Assembly: GCA_963082875.1 (NCBI GenBank)
Contig: OY720102.1
Coordinates: 8,246,001-8,310,000, forward strand
Reading direction: 5' to 3'
Length of the DNA: 64,000 nt
Source: Corella eumyota
Lineage: Eukaryota > Chordata > Ascidiacea > Phlebobranchia > Corellidae
The translations under genes and the position numbers were made by a program. This document shows positions 1 through 9,721 of the stretch, in pieces (the first letter of the stretch is position 1; every line of letters begins with the position of its first letter). The notes beneath the pieces were generated by a model. It saw only the letters and a program-made list of their open reading frames with translations. It ran no database searches and was not told the origin of the DNA.

Positions 1-116
1 AAATATATGACTTGCGTCGCTTAGCAATTATATTTAAATATATTAATTTTCAAAAATTTCGATAAAAATGACTTATACATAAAGTATATTGTAATATGCT
101 AAAAAACTTATAAAAT
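1..116. other. Left-edge 5S spacer, incomplete
   Basis: Long-type spacer containing the GC-rich island (plus strand TGACTTGCGTCGCTTAGC) at about 8-25 and the terminator of the first gene at about 101-116. Its left part lies outside the window, so the array continues that way. Confidence 0.9.
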
Positions 117-234
117 GCCTACGACACCCACTATTCCAAGGCGGTCACCCATCCAAATACTAACCGGGCCCGACGTTGCTTAAATTCCGAGATCGGACAA
201 GATGGGGTGTACTAAACGTGGTATGGTCGTAGGC
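117..234 (-). rRNA. 5S rRNA copy, most divergent, possible pseudogene
   Basis: Full length with both helix I strands intact, but about eight substitutions against the reference. They include changes in the 3' part (plus strand CACTATTCCAAGG), one in box C-adjacent sequence (CCAAATACT), two around box A (TTAAATTCCGAG) and one in the helix III loop (GGACAAGATG). No other copy in the window shares this set. Whether it is transcribed cannot be judged. Confidence 0.9.
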
Positions 235-1989
235 AATGTGATGTGGTGAGCCAAAACATTTATCATTAATCATGTATATTTAAAATAAATGACTTGCGTC
301 GCTTAGCAATTTTATTTAAATATATTAATTTACAAAAATTTCGATAGAAATGACTTATACATAAAGTACTTTCTAATATGCTAAAAAACTTATAAAATGC
401 CTACGACACCCGGTATTCCCAGGCGGTCACCCATCCAAGTACTAACCGGGCCCGACGTTGCTTAACTTCCCAGAACGGACGAGATGGGTTGTATTCAACG
501 TGGTATGGTCGTAGGCAGTGTGATGTGGTGAGCCAACACATTTAATATTACCCAGGTATATTTAAAATAAAATCTACAACACCCGGTATTCCCAGGCGGT
601 CACTCATCTAAGTACTAACCGGGCCCGACGTTGCTTGACTTCCCAGATCGGACGAGATGGGGTGTATTCAACGTGGTAGGGTCGTAGGCAATGTGATGTG
701 GTGAGCCAACACATTTAACATTACCCAGATATATTTAAAATAAAATATATGACTTGCGTCGCTTAGCAATTATATTTAAATATATTAATTTTCAAAAATT
801 TCGATAATAATGACTTATACATAAAGTACTTTCTAATATGCCAAAAAACTTATAAAATGCCTACGACACCCGGTATTCCCAGGCGGTCACCCATTCAAGT
901 ACTTACCAGGCCCGGCGTTGCTTAACTTTCCAGATCGGACGAGATGGGGAGTATTCAACGTGGTATGGTCGTAGGCAATATGAAGTGGTGAGCCAACACA
1001 TTTAAAATTACCCAGGTATATTTAAAATAAATGACTTGCGTCGCGTAGTAATTATATCTAAATAAATTAATTTTCAAAAATTTCGATAATAATGACTTAT
1101 ACATAAAGTACTTTCTAATATGCTAAAAAACTTATAAAATGCCTACGACACCCGGTATTCCCAGGCGGTCACTCATCCAAGTACTAACCGGGCCCGGCGT
1201 TGCTTAACTTTCCAGATCGGACGAGATGGGGTGTATTCAACGTGGTATGGTCGTAGGCAATGTGATGTGGTGAGCCAACACATTTAAAATTACCCAGGTA
1301 TATTTAAAATAAAATACATGACTTGCGTCGCTTAGCAATTATATTTAAATATATTAATTTTCAAAAATTTCGATAATAATGACTTATACATAAAGTACTT
1401 TCTAATATGCTAAAAAACTTATAAAATGCCTACGACACCCGGTATTCCCAGGCGGTCACCCATCTAAGTAGTAACCGGGCCCGACGTTGCTTGACTTCCC
1501 AGATCGGACGAGATGGGTTGTATTCAACGTGGTATGGTCGTAGGCAATGTGATGTGGTGAGCCAACACATTTAAAATTACCCAGTTATATTTAAAATATA
1601 TGACTTGCGTCGCTTAGCAATTATATCAAAATAAATTAATTTTTAAAAATTTCGATAATAATGACTTATACATAAAGTACTTTCTAATATGCTAAAAAAC
1701 TTATAAAATGCCTACGACACCCGGTATTCCTAGGCGGTCACCCATTCAAGTACTAACCGGGCCCGACGTTGCTTAACTTCCCAGATCGGACGAGATGGGG
1801 TGTATCCAACATGGTATGGTCGTAGGCAATGTGATGTGGTGAGCCAACACATTTAACATTAACCATGTATATTTAAAATAAAATATATGATTGTGTCGCT
1901 TGCAATTATATCTAAATATATTAATTTTCAAAAATTTCAATAAAAATGACTTATACATACTTTCTAATATGCTAAAAAATTTATAAAAT

Positions 1990-2107
1990 TCCAACGACAC
2001 CCGGTATTCCCAGGCGGTCACCCATCCAAGTACTAACCGTGCCCGACGTTGCTTAACTTTACAGATCGGACGAGATGGGGTACATTCAACGTGGTATGGT
2101 CGTAGGC
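1990..2107 (-). rRNA. 5S rRNA copy with altered helix I and loop changes
   Basis: The RNA 3' end reads GTCGTTGGA in place of GTCGTAGGC: A115 is U, which breaks the pair with U4, and the last base is changed. Other substitutions lie in helix III (plus strand CTTTACAGATC), in GGTACATTCAAC and in ACCGTGCCCG. The combination suggests a drifting copy, probably a pseudogene. Confidence 0.88.
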
Positions 2108-3239
2108 AATGTGATGTGGTGAGCCAACACATTTAAAAATAACCAGGTATATTTAAAATATATGACTTGCCTCGCGTAGCAATTATATGTAAATAAATTA
2201 ATTTTCAAAAATTTCGATAATAATGACTTATACATAAAGTACTTTCTAATATGCCAAAAAACTTATAAAATGCCTACGACACCCGGTATTCCCAGGCGGT
2301 CACCCATCCAAGTACTAACCGGGCCCGACGTTGCTTAACTTCCCAGATCGGACGAGATGGGGTGTACTCAAGGTGGTGTGGTCGTAGGCGATGTGATGTG
2401 CCAACACATTTATCATTACCCGTGTATATTTAAAATAAAATAAATGACTTGCGTCGCTTAGCAACTATATCAAATATATTAATTTTCAAAAATTTTGATA
2501 AAAAATGACTTCTACATAAAGTACTTTTTAATATGCTAAAAAACTTATAAAACGCCTACGACACCCGGTATTCCCAGGCGGTCACCCATCCAAGTACTAA
2601 CCGGGCCCGACGTTGCTTAACTTCCCAGATCGGACGAGATGGGGTGTTCTTAACGTGGTATGGTCGTAGGCAATGTGATGTGGTGAGCCAACACATTTAT
2701 CATTAACCGTGTATATTTAAAATAAAATAAATGACTTGCGTCGCCTAGCAATTATATCAAATATATTAATTTTCAAAAATTTTGATAAAAAATGACTTCT
2801 ACATAAAGTACTTTCTAATATGCTAAAAAACTTATAAAATGCCTACGACACACGGTATTCCCAGGCGGTCACCCATCCAAGTACTAACCGGGCCCGACGT
2901 TGCTTAACTTCCCAGATCGGACGAGATGGGATGTACTCAAGGTGGTGTGGTCGTAGGCAATGTGATGTGCCAAAACATTTATTATTACCCGTGTATATTT
3001 AAAATAAAATAAATGACTTGCGTTGCTTAGCAATTATATCAAATATATTAGTTTTCAAAAATTTTGATTAAAAATGACTTCTACATAAAGTACTTTCTAA
3101 TATGCTAAAAAACTTATAAAACGCCTACGACACCCGGTATTCCCAGGCGGACACCCATCCAAGTACTAACCGGGCCCGACGTTGCTTAACTTCCCAGATC
3201 GGACGAGATGGGGTGTACTCAACGTGGTATGGTCGTAGG

Positions 3240-6150
3240 CAATGTGATTTGGTGAGCCAACACATTTATTATTAACCGTGTATATTTAAAATAAAATAAA
3301 TGACTTCTGTCGCTTAGCAATTATATCAAATGCATTAATTTTTATAAATTTTGATAAAAAATGACTTTTACATAAAGTACTTTTTAATATGCTAAAAAAC
3401 TTATAAAACGCCTACGACACCCGGTATTCCCAGGCGGTCATCCATCCAAGTACTAACCGGGCCCGACGTTGCTTAACTTCCCAGATCGGACGAGATGGGG
3501 TGTATTCAACGTGGTATAGTCGTAGGCAATGTGATGTGGTGAGCCAACATATTTAACATTAACCATGTATATTTAAAATAAAATATATGTCTTGCGTCGC
3601 TTGGCAATTATATCTAAATATATTCATTTTCAAAAATTTCGATAAAAATGACTTATACATAAAGTACTTTGTAATATGCTAAAGAACTTATAAAATGCCT
3701 ACGACACCCGGTACTCCCAGGCGGTCACCCATCCAAGTACTAACCGGGCCCGACGTTGCTTAACTTCCCAGATCAGACGAGATGGGGTGTATTTAACGTG
3801 GTATGGTCCTAGGCAATGTGATGTGGTGAGCCAACACATTTAACATTACCCAGGTATATTTAAAATAAAATCTACGACACCCGGTATTCCCAGGCGGTCA
3901 CCCATCCAAGTACTAACCGGGACCGACGTTGCTTAACTTCCCAGATCGGACGAGATGGGGTGTATTCAACGTGATATGGTCGTAGGCAATGTGATGTGAT
4001 GAGCCAACATATTTAACATTAACCATGTATATTTAAAATAAAATATATGACTTGCGTCGCTTGGCAATTATATCTAAATATATTAATTTTCAAAAATTTC
4101 GATAAAAATTACTTATACATAAAGTACTTTCTAATATGCCAAAAAACTTATAAAATGCCTACGACACCCGGTATTCCCAGGCGGTCATCCATCCAAGTAC
4201 TAACCGGGCCCGACGTTGCTTAACATCCCAGATCAGACGAGATGGGGTGTATTCAACGTGGTATGGTCGTAGGCAATGTGATGTGGTGAGCCAACACATT
4301 TAACATTACCCAGGTATATTTAAAATAAAATCTACGACACCCGGTATTCCCAGGCGGTCACCCATCCAAGTACTAACCGGGCCCGACGTTGCTTAACTTC
4401 CCAGATCGGACGAGATGGGGTGTATTCAACGTGGTATAGTCGTAGGCAATGTGATGTGGTGAGCCAACATATTTAACATTAACCATGTATATTTAAAATA
4501 AAATATATGTCTTGCGTCGCTTGGCAATTATATCTAAATATATTCATTTTCAAAAATTTCGATAAAAATGACTTATACATAAAGTACTTTGTAATATGCT
4601 AAAAAACTTATAAAATGCCTACGACACCCGGTATTCCCAGGCGGACACCCATCCAAGTACTAACCGGGCCCGACGTTGCTTAACTTCCCAGATCGGACGA
4701 GATGGGGTGTACTCAACGTGGTATGGTCGTAGGCAATGTGATTTGGTGAGCCAACACATTTATTATTAACCGTGTATATTTAAAATAAAATAAATGACTT
4801 GTGTCGCTTAGCAATTATATCAAATGCATTAATTTTTAAAAATTTTGATAAAAAATGACTTTTACATAAAGTACTTTTTAATATGCTAAAAAACTTATAA
4901 AACGCCTACGACACCCGGTATTCCCAGGCGGTCATCCATCCAAGTACTAACCGGGCCCGACGTTGCTTAACTTCCCAGATCGGACGAGATGGGGTGTATT
5001 CAACGTGGTATAGTCGTAGGCAATGTGATGTGGTGAGCCAACATATTTAACATTAACCATGTATATTTAAAATAAAATATATGTCTTGCGTCGCTTGGCA
5101 ATTATATCTAAATATATTCATTTTCAAAAATTTCGATAAAAATGACTTATACATAAAGTGCTTTGTAATATGCTAAAAAACTTATAAAATGCCTACGACA
5201 CCCGGTACTCCCAGGCGGTCACCCATCCAAGTACTAACCGGGCCCGACGTTGCTTAACTTCCCAGATCAGACGAGATGGGGTGTATTTAACGTGGTATCG
5301 TCCTAGGCAATGTGATGTGGTGAGCCAACACATTTAACATTACCCAGGTATATTTAAAATAAAATCTACGACACCCGGTATTCCCAGGCGGTCACCCATC
5401 CAAGTACTAACCGGGACCGACGTTGCTTAACTTCCCAGATCGGACGAGATGGGGTGTATTCAACGTGATATGGTCGTAGGCAATGTGATGAGCCAACATA
5501 TTTAACATTAACCATGTATATTTAAAATAAAATATATGACTTGCGTCGCTTGGCAATTATATCTAAATACATTAATTTTCAAAAATTTCGATAAAAATTA
5601 CTTATACATAAAGTACTTTCTAATATGCCAAAAAACTTATAAAATGCCTACGACACCCGGTATTCCCAGGCGGTCATCCATCCAAGTACTAACCGGGCCC
5701 GACGTTGCTTAACATCCGAGATCAGACGAGATGGGGTGTATTCAACGTGGTATGGTCGTAGGCAATGTGATGTGGTGAGCCAACGCATTTAACATTACCC
5801 AGGTATATTTAAAATAAAATCTACGACACCCGGTATTCCCAGGCGGTCACCCATCCAAGTACTAACCGGGCCCGACGTTGCTTAACTTCCCAGATCGGAC
5901 GAGATGGGGTGTATTCAACGTGGTATAGTCGTAGGCAATGTGATGTGGTGAGCCAACATATTTAACATTAACCATGTATATTTAAAATAAAATATATGTC
6001 TTGCGTCGCTTGGCAATTATATCTAAATATATTCATTTTCAAAAATTTCGATAAAAATGACTTATACATAAAGTACTTTGTAATATGCTAAAAAACTTAT
6101 AAAATGCCTACGACACCCGGTATTCCCAGGCGGTCACCCATCCAAGTACT
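3240..6150 (-). repeat. 1494-bp tandem duplication, two copies
   Basis: About 3.2-4.65 kb matches about 4.65-6.15 kb at a constant offset of 1494 bp. The match covers rare markers: the unusual ATGCATTAATTTTTA spacer (3330 and 4825) and GTCCTAGGC in one gene of each. The second copy has a 5-bp loss near 5482. Exact ends cannot be fixed inside such similar sequence. Confidence 0.85.
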
Positions 6151-7143
6151 AACCAGGCCCGACGTTGCTTAACTTCCCAGATCAGACGAGATGGGGTGTA
6201 TTTAACGTGGTATGGTCGTAGGCAATGTGATGTGGTGAGCCAACACATTTAACATTACCCAGGTATATTTAAAATAAAATCTACGACACCCGGTATTCCC
6301 AGGCGGTCACCCATCCAAGTACTAACCGGGCCCGACGTTGCTTAACTTCCCAGATCGGACGAGATGGGGTGTATTCAACGTGATATGGTCGTAGGCAATG
6401 TGATGTGATGAGCCAACATATTTAACATTAACCATGTATATTTAAAATAAAATATATGACTTGCGACGCTTGGCAATTATATCTAAATATATTAATTTTC
6501 AAAAATTTCGATAAAAATGACTTATACATAAAGTACTTTCTAATATGCCAAAAAACTTATAAAATGCCTACGACACCCGGTATTCCCAGGCGGTCATCCA
6601 TCCAAGTACTAAGCGGGCCCGCCGTTGCTTAACTTCCCAGATCAGACGAGATGGGGTGTATTCAACGTGGTATGGTCGTAGGCAATGTGATGTGGTGAGC
6701 CAACACATTTAACATTACCCAGGTATATTTAAAATAAAATCTACGACACCCGGTATTCCCAGGCGGTCACCCATCCAAGTACTAACCGGGCCCGACGTTG
6801 CTTAACTTCCCAGATCGGACGAGATGGGGTGTATTCAACGTGGTATAGTCGTAGGCAATGTGATGTGGTGAGCCAACATATTTAACATTAACCATGTATA
6901 TTTAAAATAAAATATATGTCTTGCGTCGCTTGGCAATTATATCTAAATATATTCATTTTCAAAAATTTCGATAAAAATGACTTATACATAAAGTACTTTG
7001 TAATATGCTAAAAAACTTATAAAATGCCTACGACACCCGGTATTCCCAGGCGGTCACCCATCCAAGTACTAACCAGGCCCGACGTTGCTTAACTTCCCAG
7101 ATCAGACGAGATGGGGTGTATTTAACGTGGTATGGTCGTAGGC
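3410..7143 (-). rRNA. 5S genes 13-28, alternating long/short block
   Basis: Left ends: 3410, 3697, 3870s, 4157, 4330s, 4617, 4904, 5191, 5364s, 5646, 5819s, 6106, 6279s, 6566, 6739s, 7026. Long and short units alternate in much of this block, giving a four-gene repeat of 920 bp (2 x 287 + 2 x 173). Copies 3697 and 5191 share a private GTCCTAGGC 5' end, which puts a mismatch in helix I at RNA position 7. Copy 5364 is followed by a 5-bp loss (plus strand GTGATGAGCC). Confidence 0.97.
5000..7140 (-). repeat. 920-bp four-gene higher-order repeat
   Basis: The order long-short-long-short recurs at 920 bp (915 bp where the 5-bp loss lies). The gene starts 5191, 5364, 5646, 5819 are followed by 6106, 6279, 6566, 6739, and a TATAGTC 5' end recurs at 5921 and 6841. 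A related series begins near 3.6 kb. Confidence 0.85.
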
Positions 7144-8801
7144 AATGTGATGTGGTGAGCCAACACATTTAACATTACCCAGGTATATTTAAAATAAAAT
7201 CTACGACACCCGGTATTCCCAGGCGGTCACCCATCCAAGTACTAACCGGGCCCGACGTTTCTTAACTTCCCAGATCGGACGAGATGGGGTGTATTCAACG
7301 TGATATGGTCGTAGGCAATGTGATGTGCCAACATATTTAACATTAACCATGTATATTTAAAATAAAATATATGACTTGCGTCGCTTGGCAATTATATCTA
7401 AATATATTCATTTTCAAAAATTTCGATAAAAATGACTTATGCATAAAGTACTTTCTAATATGCCAAAAAACTTATAAAATGCCTACGACACCCGGTATTC
7501 CCAGGCGGTCACCCATCCAAGTACTAACCGGGCCCGACGTTGCTTAACTTCCCAGATCGGACGAGATGGGGTGTACTCAACGTGGTATGTTCGTAGGCAA
7601 TGTGATGTGGTGAGCCAACACATTTATCATTAAATGTGTATATTTAAAATAAAATAAATGACTTGCGTCGCTTAGCAATTATATCAAATATATTAGTTTT
7701 CAAAAATTTTGATAAAAAATGACTTCTACATAAAGTACTTTCTAATATTCTATAAAACTTATAAAATGCCTACGACACCCGGTATTCCCAGGCGGTCACC
7801 CATCCAAGTACTAACCGGGCCCGACGTTGTTTAACTTCCCAGATCGGACGAGATGGGGTGTATTCAACGTGGTATCGTCGTAGGCAATGTGATGTGATGA
7901 GCCAACATATTTAACATTAACCATGTATATTTAAAATAAAATATATGACTTGCGTCGCTTGGCAATTATATCTAAATATATTAATTTTCAAAAATTTCGA
8001 TAAAAATGACTTATGCATAAAGTACTTTCTAATATGCCAAAAAACTTATAAAATGCCTACGACACCCGGTATTCCCAGGCGGTCATCCATCCAAGTACTA
8101 ACCGGGCCCGACGTTGCTTAACATCCCAGATCAGACGAAATGGGGTGTATTCAACGTGGTATGGTCGTAGGCAATGTGATGTGGTGAGCCAACACATTTA
8201 ACATTACCCAGGTATATTTAAAATAAAATCTACGACACCCGGTATTCCCAGGCGGTCACCCATCCAAGTACTAACCGGGCCCGACGTTGCTTAACTTCCC
8301 AGATCGGACGAGATGGGGTGTATTCAACGTGGTATAGTCGTAGGCAATGTGATGTGGTGAGCCAACACATTTATCATTAACCGTGTATATTTAAAATAAA
8401 ATAATTGACTTGCGTCGCTTAGCAGTTATATCAAATATATTAATTTTCAAAAATTTTGATAAAAAATGACTTCTACATAAGGTACTTTTTAATATGCTAA
8501 AAAACTTATAAAACGCCTACGACACCCGGTATTCCCAGGCGGTCACCCATCCAAGTACTAACCGGGCCCGACGTTGCTTAACTTCCCAGATCGGACGAGA
8601 TGGGGTGTACTTAACGTGGTATGGTCGTAGGCAATGTGATGTGGTGAGCCAACACATTTATCATTAACCGTGTATATTTAAAATAAAATAAATGACTTGC
8701 GTCGCCTAGCAATTATATCAAATACATTAATTTTCAAAAATTTTGATAAAAAATGACTTCTACATAAAGTACTTTCTAATATGCTAAAAAACTTGTAAAA
8801 T

Positions 8802-8919
8802 GCCTACGACACCCGGTATTCCCAGGCGCTCACCCATCCAAGTACTAACCGGGCCCGACGTTGCTTAACTTCCCAGATCAGACGAGTTGGGGTGTATTTA
8901 ACGTGGTATGGTCGTAGGC
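8802..8919 (-). rRNA. 5S rRNA copy with box C change (C91 to G)
   Basis: Plus strand GGCGCTCACCC replaces GGCGGTCACCC, changing RNA C91 to G inside box C, a TFIIIA contact region in known animals. The same gene has an altered helix III loop (GACGAGTTGGGG) and a terminator of T4 then T6 with ACAAG between. The C91-to-G haplotype recurs at 11325, 13278, 17579, 25368, 27148, 31449, 40380, 42615, 45424, 50977, 54533, 59231 and 62040, so it is a stable lineage spread by block duplication. Confidence 0.93.
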
Positions 8920-8974
8920 AATGTGATGTGGTGAGCCAACACATTTAACATTACCCAGGTATATTTAAAATAAA
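8920..8974. other. Short spacer, representative (55 bp)
   Basis: Holds the start-proximal region and TATA-like element of the gene at 8802, then TATACC and the double T4 run that ends the gene at 8975. Compared with the long spacer about 114 bp are absent, including the GC-rich island and the usual terminators. The join sits at AAAAT, which occurs at both edges of the missing segment, consistent with a microhomology deletion. Confidence 0.85.
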
Positions 8975-8975
8975 A
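8967..8975 (-). terminator. Pol III terminator, short-flank type
   Basis: Here the transcribed strand reads TTTTATTTT directly after GTAGA, so termination overlaps RNA position 118. This run normally lies at about -47 to -55 of the next gene leftward. In short-flank copies the deletion brings it next to the 3' end of the gene, so the same bases end one gene and form the upstream region of the next. Confidence 0.75.
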
Positions 8976-9092
8976 TCTACGACACCCGGTATTCCCAGGC
9001 GGTCACCCATCCAAGTACTAACCGGGCCCGACGTTGCTTAACTTCCCAGATCTGACGAGATGGGGTGTATTCAACGTGATATGGTCGTAGAC
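8975..9092 (-). rRNA. 5S rRNA, short flank, paired helix I change
   Basis: The short-flank 3' end gives GTCGTAGAU, so RNA 117 is A and 118 is U. The 5' end of this copy is GTCTACGAC, so position 2 is U. U2-A117 therefore pairs again and G1-U118 can wobble, keeping a nine-step helix I. Other changes: C40 to A in loop C (plus strand GATCTGACG) and C15 to U (GTGATATGG). Sister copies are at 11498, 59404 and 62213. Confidence 0.93.
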
Positions 9093-9261
9093 AATGTGAT
9101 GTGATGAGCCAACATATTTAACATTAACCATGTATATTTAAAATAAAATATATGACTTGCGTCGCTTGGCAATTATATCTAAATATATTAATTTTCAAAA
9201 ATTTCGATAAAAATGACTTATGCATAAAGTACTTTCTAATATGCTAAAAAACTTATAAAAT
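9093..9261. other. Long spacer, representative (169 bp)
   Basis: From right to left (direction of transcription): terminators of the gene at 9262; an AT-rich stretch of about 70 bp; a conserved GC-richer island at about 9153-9176 (plus strand TGACTTGCGTCGCTTGGC); an A/T run; then the TATA-like and start-proximal region of the gene at 8975. No open frame, RNA gene or mobile element was seen. The island is kept in essentially every long spacer despite drift around it, as the haplotype TTAGC or TTGGC. Confidence 0.85.
9246..9261 (-). terminator. Pol III terminator pair, long-flank type
   Basis: Downstream of the reference copy the transcribed strand reads A-TTTT-ATAAG-TTTTTT: a T4 run one base after the gene and a T6 run ten bases after it. 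T runs of four or more terminate RNA polymerase III. The first run would leave a short U tail and the second is a back-up. Variants in the array: T3 plus T6 (for example beside 19924), T6 plus T6 (beside 16085), T4 plus T4 (beside 7768). Confidence 0.85.
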
Positions 9262-9379
9262 GCCTACGACACCCGGTATTCCCAGGCGGTCACCCATCCA
9301 AGTACTAACCGGGCCCGACGTTGCTTAACTTCCCAGATCGGACGAGATGGGGTGTATTCAACGTGGTATGGTCGTAGGC
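9262..9379 (-). rRNA. 5S rRNA, reference copy (long flank)
   Basis: 5S rRNA is the small RNA of the large ribosomal subunit, made by RNA polymerase III with TFIIIA and bound by ribosomal proteins uL18 and uL5. I use this copy as the reference because it carries the commonest base at most variable sites. RNA 1-9 (GCCTACGAC) pairs perfectly with 110-118 (GTCGTAGGC) as helix I. RNA 16-21 pairs with 57-62 as helix II. Box A lies at RNA 50-64, the intermediate element at 67-72 and box C at 80-97. The RNA 71-90 block is the strongly conserved metazoan segment. Mature ends may extend 1-2 nt into the 3' A/T flank, giving the usual 119-120 nt. Lineage is unresolved: the 5' GCCUACGACC differs from the GCCAACG type of insects. 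Confidence 0.98.
9283..9330 (-). promoter_or_regulatory. Internal control region of the reference 5S copy
   Basis: By homology with the vertebrate 5S gene, box A (RNA 50-64) is at 9316-9330, the intermediate element (67-72) at 9308-9313 and box C (80-97) at 9283-9300. TFIIIA binds this region in known animals. The box A core GTTAAGCAACGTCG and box C TGGATGGGTGACCGCCTG are intact here. Elsewhere in the array specific haplotypes carry single changes in box A (G56 to A) or box C (C91 to G, G87 to A). The assignment of boxes is by position, not by experiment. Confidence 0.85.
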
Positions 9380-9398
9380 AATGTGATGTGGTGAGCCA

Positions 9399-9408
9399 AC
9401 ACATTTAT
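9399..9408 (-). promoter_or_regulatory. TATA-like element at about -29 to -20
   Basis: Read on the minus strand this is ATAAATGTGT, centred near -25 of the reference copy. Most copies keep a TATA-like A/T core here, as TTAAATATGT, TTAAATGTGT or ATAAATGTGT. TATA-like elements near -25 to -30 support 5S transcription in Drosophila, plants and Neurospora, so a promoter role is likely but inferred. Between it and the start lies a conserved stretch, TTGGCTCACCACATCACATT. Copies with GTGATGTGCC on the plus strand have lost 5 bp of this stretch, which moves the element to about -24. Confidence 0.6.
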
Positions 9409-9721
9409 CATTAACCGTGTATATTTAAAATAAAATAAATGACTTGCGTCGCTTAGCAGTTATATCAAATATATTAATTTTCAAAAATTTTGATAAAAAA
9501 TGACTTCTACATAAGGTACTTTTTAATATGCTAAAAAACTTATAAAACGCCTACGACACCCGGTATTCCCAGGCGGTCACCCATCCAAGTACTAACCGGG
9601 CCCGACGTTGCTTAACATCCCAGATCAGACGAGATGGGGTGTATTCAACGTGGTATGGTCGTAGGCAATGTGATGTGGTGAGCCAACACATTTAACATTA
9701 CCCAGGTATATTTAAAATAAA

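Larger units (their letters stand above)
117..3240 (-). rRNA. 5S genes 1-12, divergent left block
   Basis: Each gene is 118 bp; left ends (RNA 3' ends): 117, 399, 572s, 859, 1141, 1428, 1710, 1990, 2272, 2554, 2841, 3123 ('s' marks short 3' flank). Spacers differ more from one another here than elsewhere and no multi-gene block repeats cleanly. Copies 117 and 1990 carry several substitutions each. Copies 2272 and 2841 have the G18-to-C helix II change plus the 5-bp upstream loss. The single short-flank copy (572) also has a changed CTACAAC end. The mix suggests older, less homogenised units. Confidence 0.96.
7199..9666 (-). rRNA. 5S genes 29-38, first copy of 2523-bp block
   Basis: Left ends: 7199s, 7481, 7768, 8055, 8228s, 8515, 8802, 8975s, 9262, 9549. 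Copy 7199 has C57 to A in box A. Copies 7481 and 7768 carry TTCGTAGGC or ATCGTCG changes at RNA 9-10, and 7768 also has G56 to A in box A. Copy 8802 has C91 to G in box C. Copy 8975 has the paired 5'/3' helix I change described separately. Confidence 0.97.

Noticed and set aside
1773-2132. Minus-strand open frame of 119 codons
   Set aside because: It runs through gene 1710's start region, a spacer and gene 1990. Its protein is the translation of 5S and spacer sequence and is open only because copy 1990 has drifted. No start context or homology to a protein.
8967-8975. Short-flank copies as plain 3'-truncated pseudogenes
   Set aside because: Only the last two bases change, the internal promoter is intact, a T4 terminator follows at once and many carry a change that restores pairing. 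They are better kept as candidate functional genes.
9093-9261. Spliced-leader, snRNA or tRNA gene hidden in the long spacer
   Set aside because: Some invertebrates link these to 5S. The 169-bp spacer has no splice donor with Sm site, no tRNA cloverleaf and no B box that I could find.
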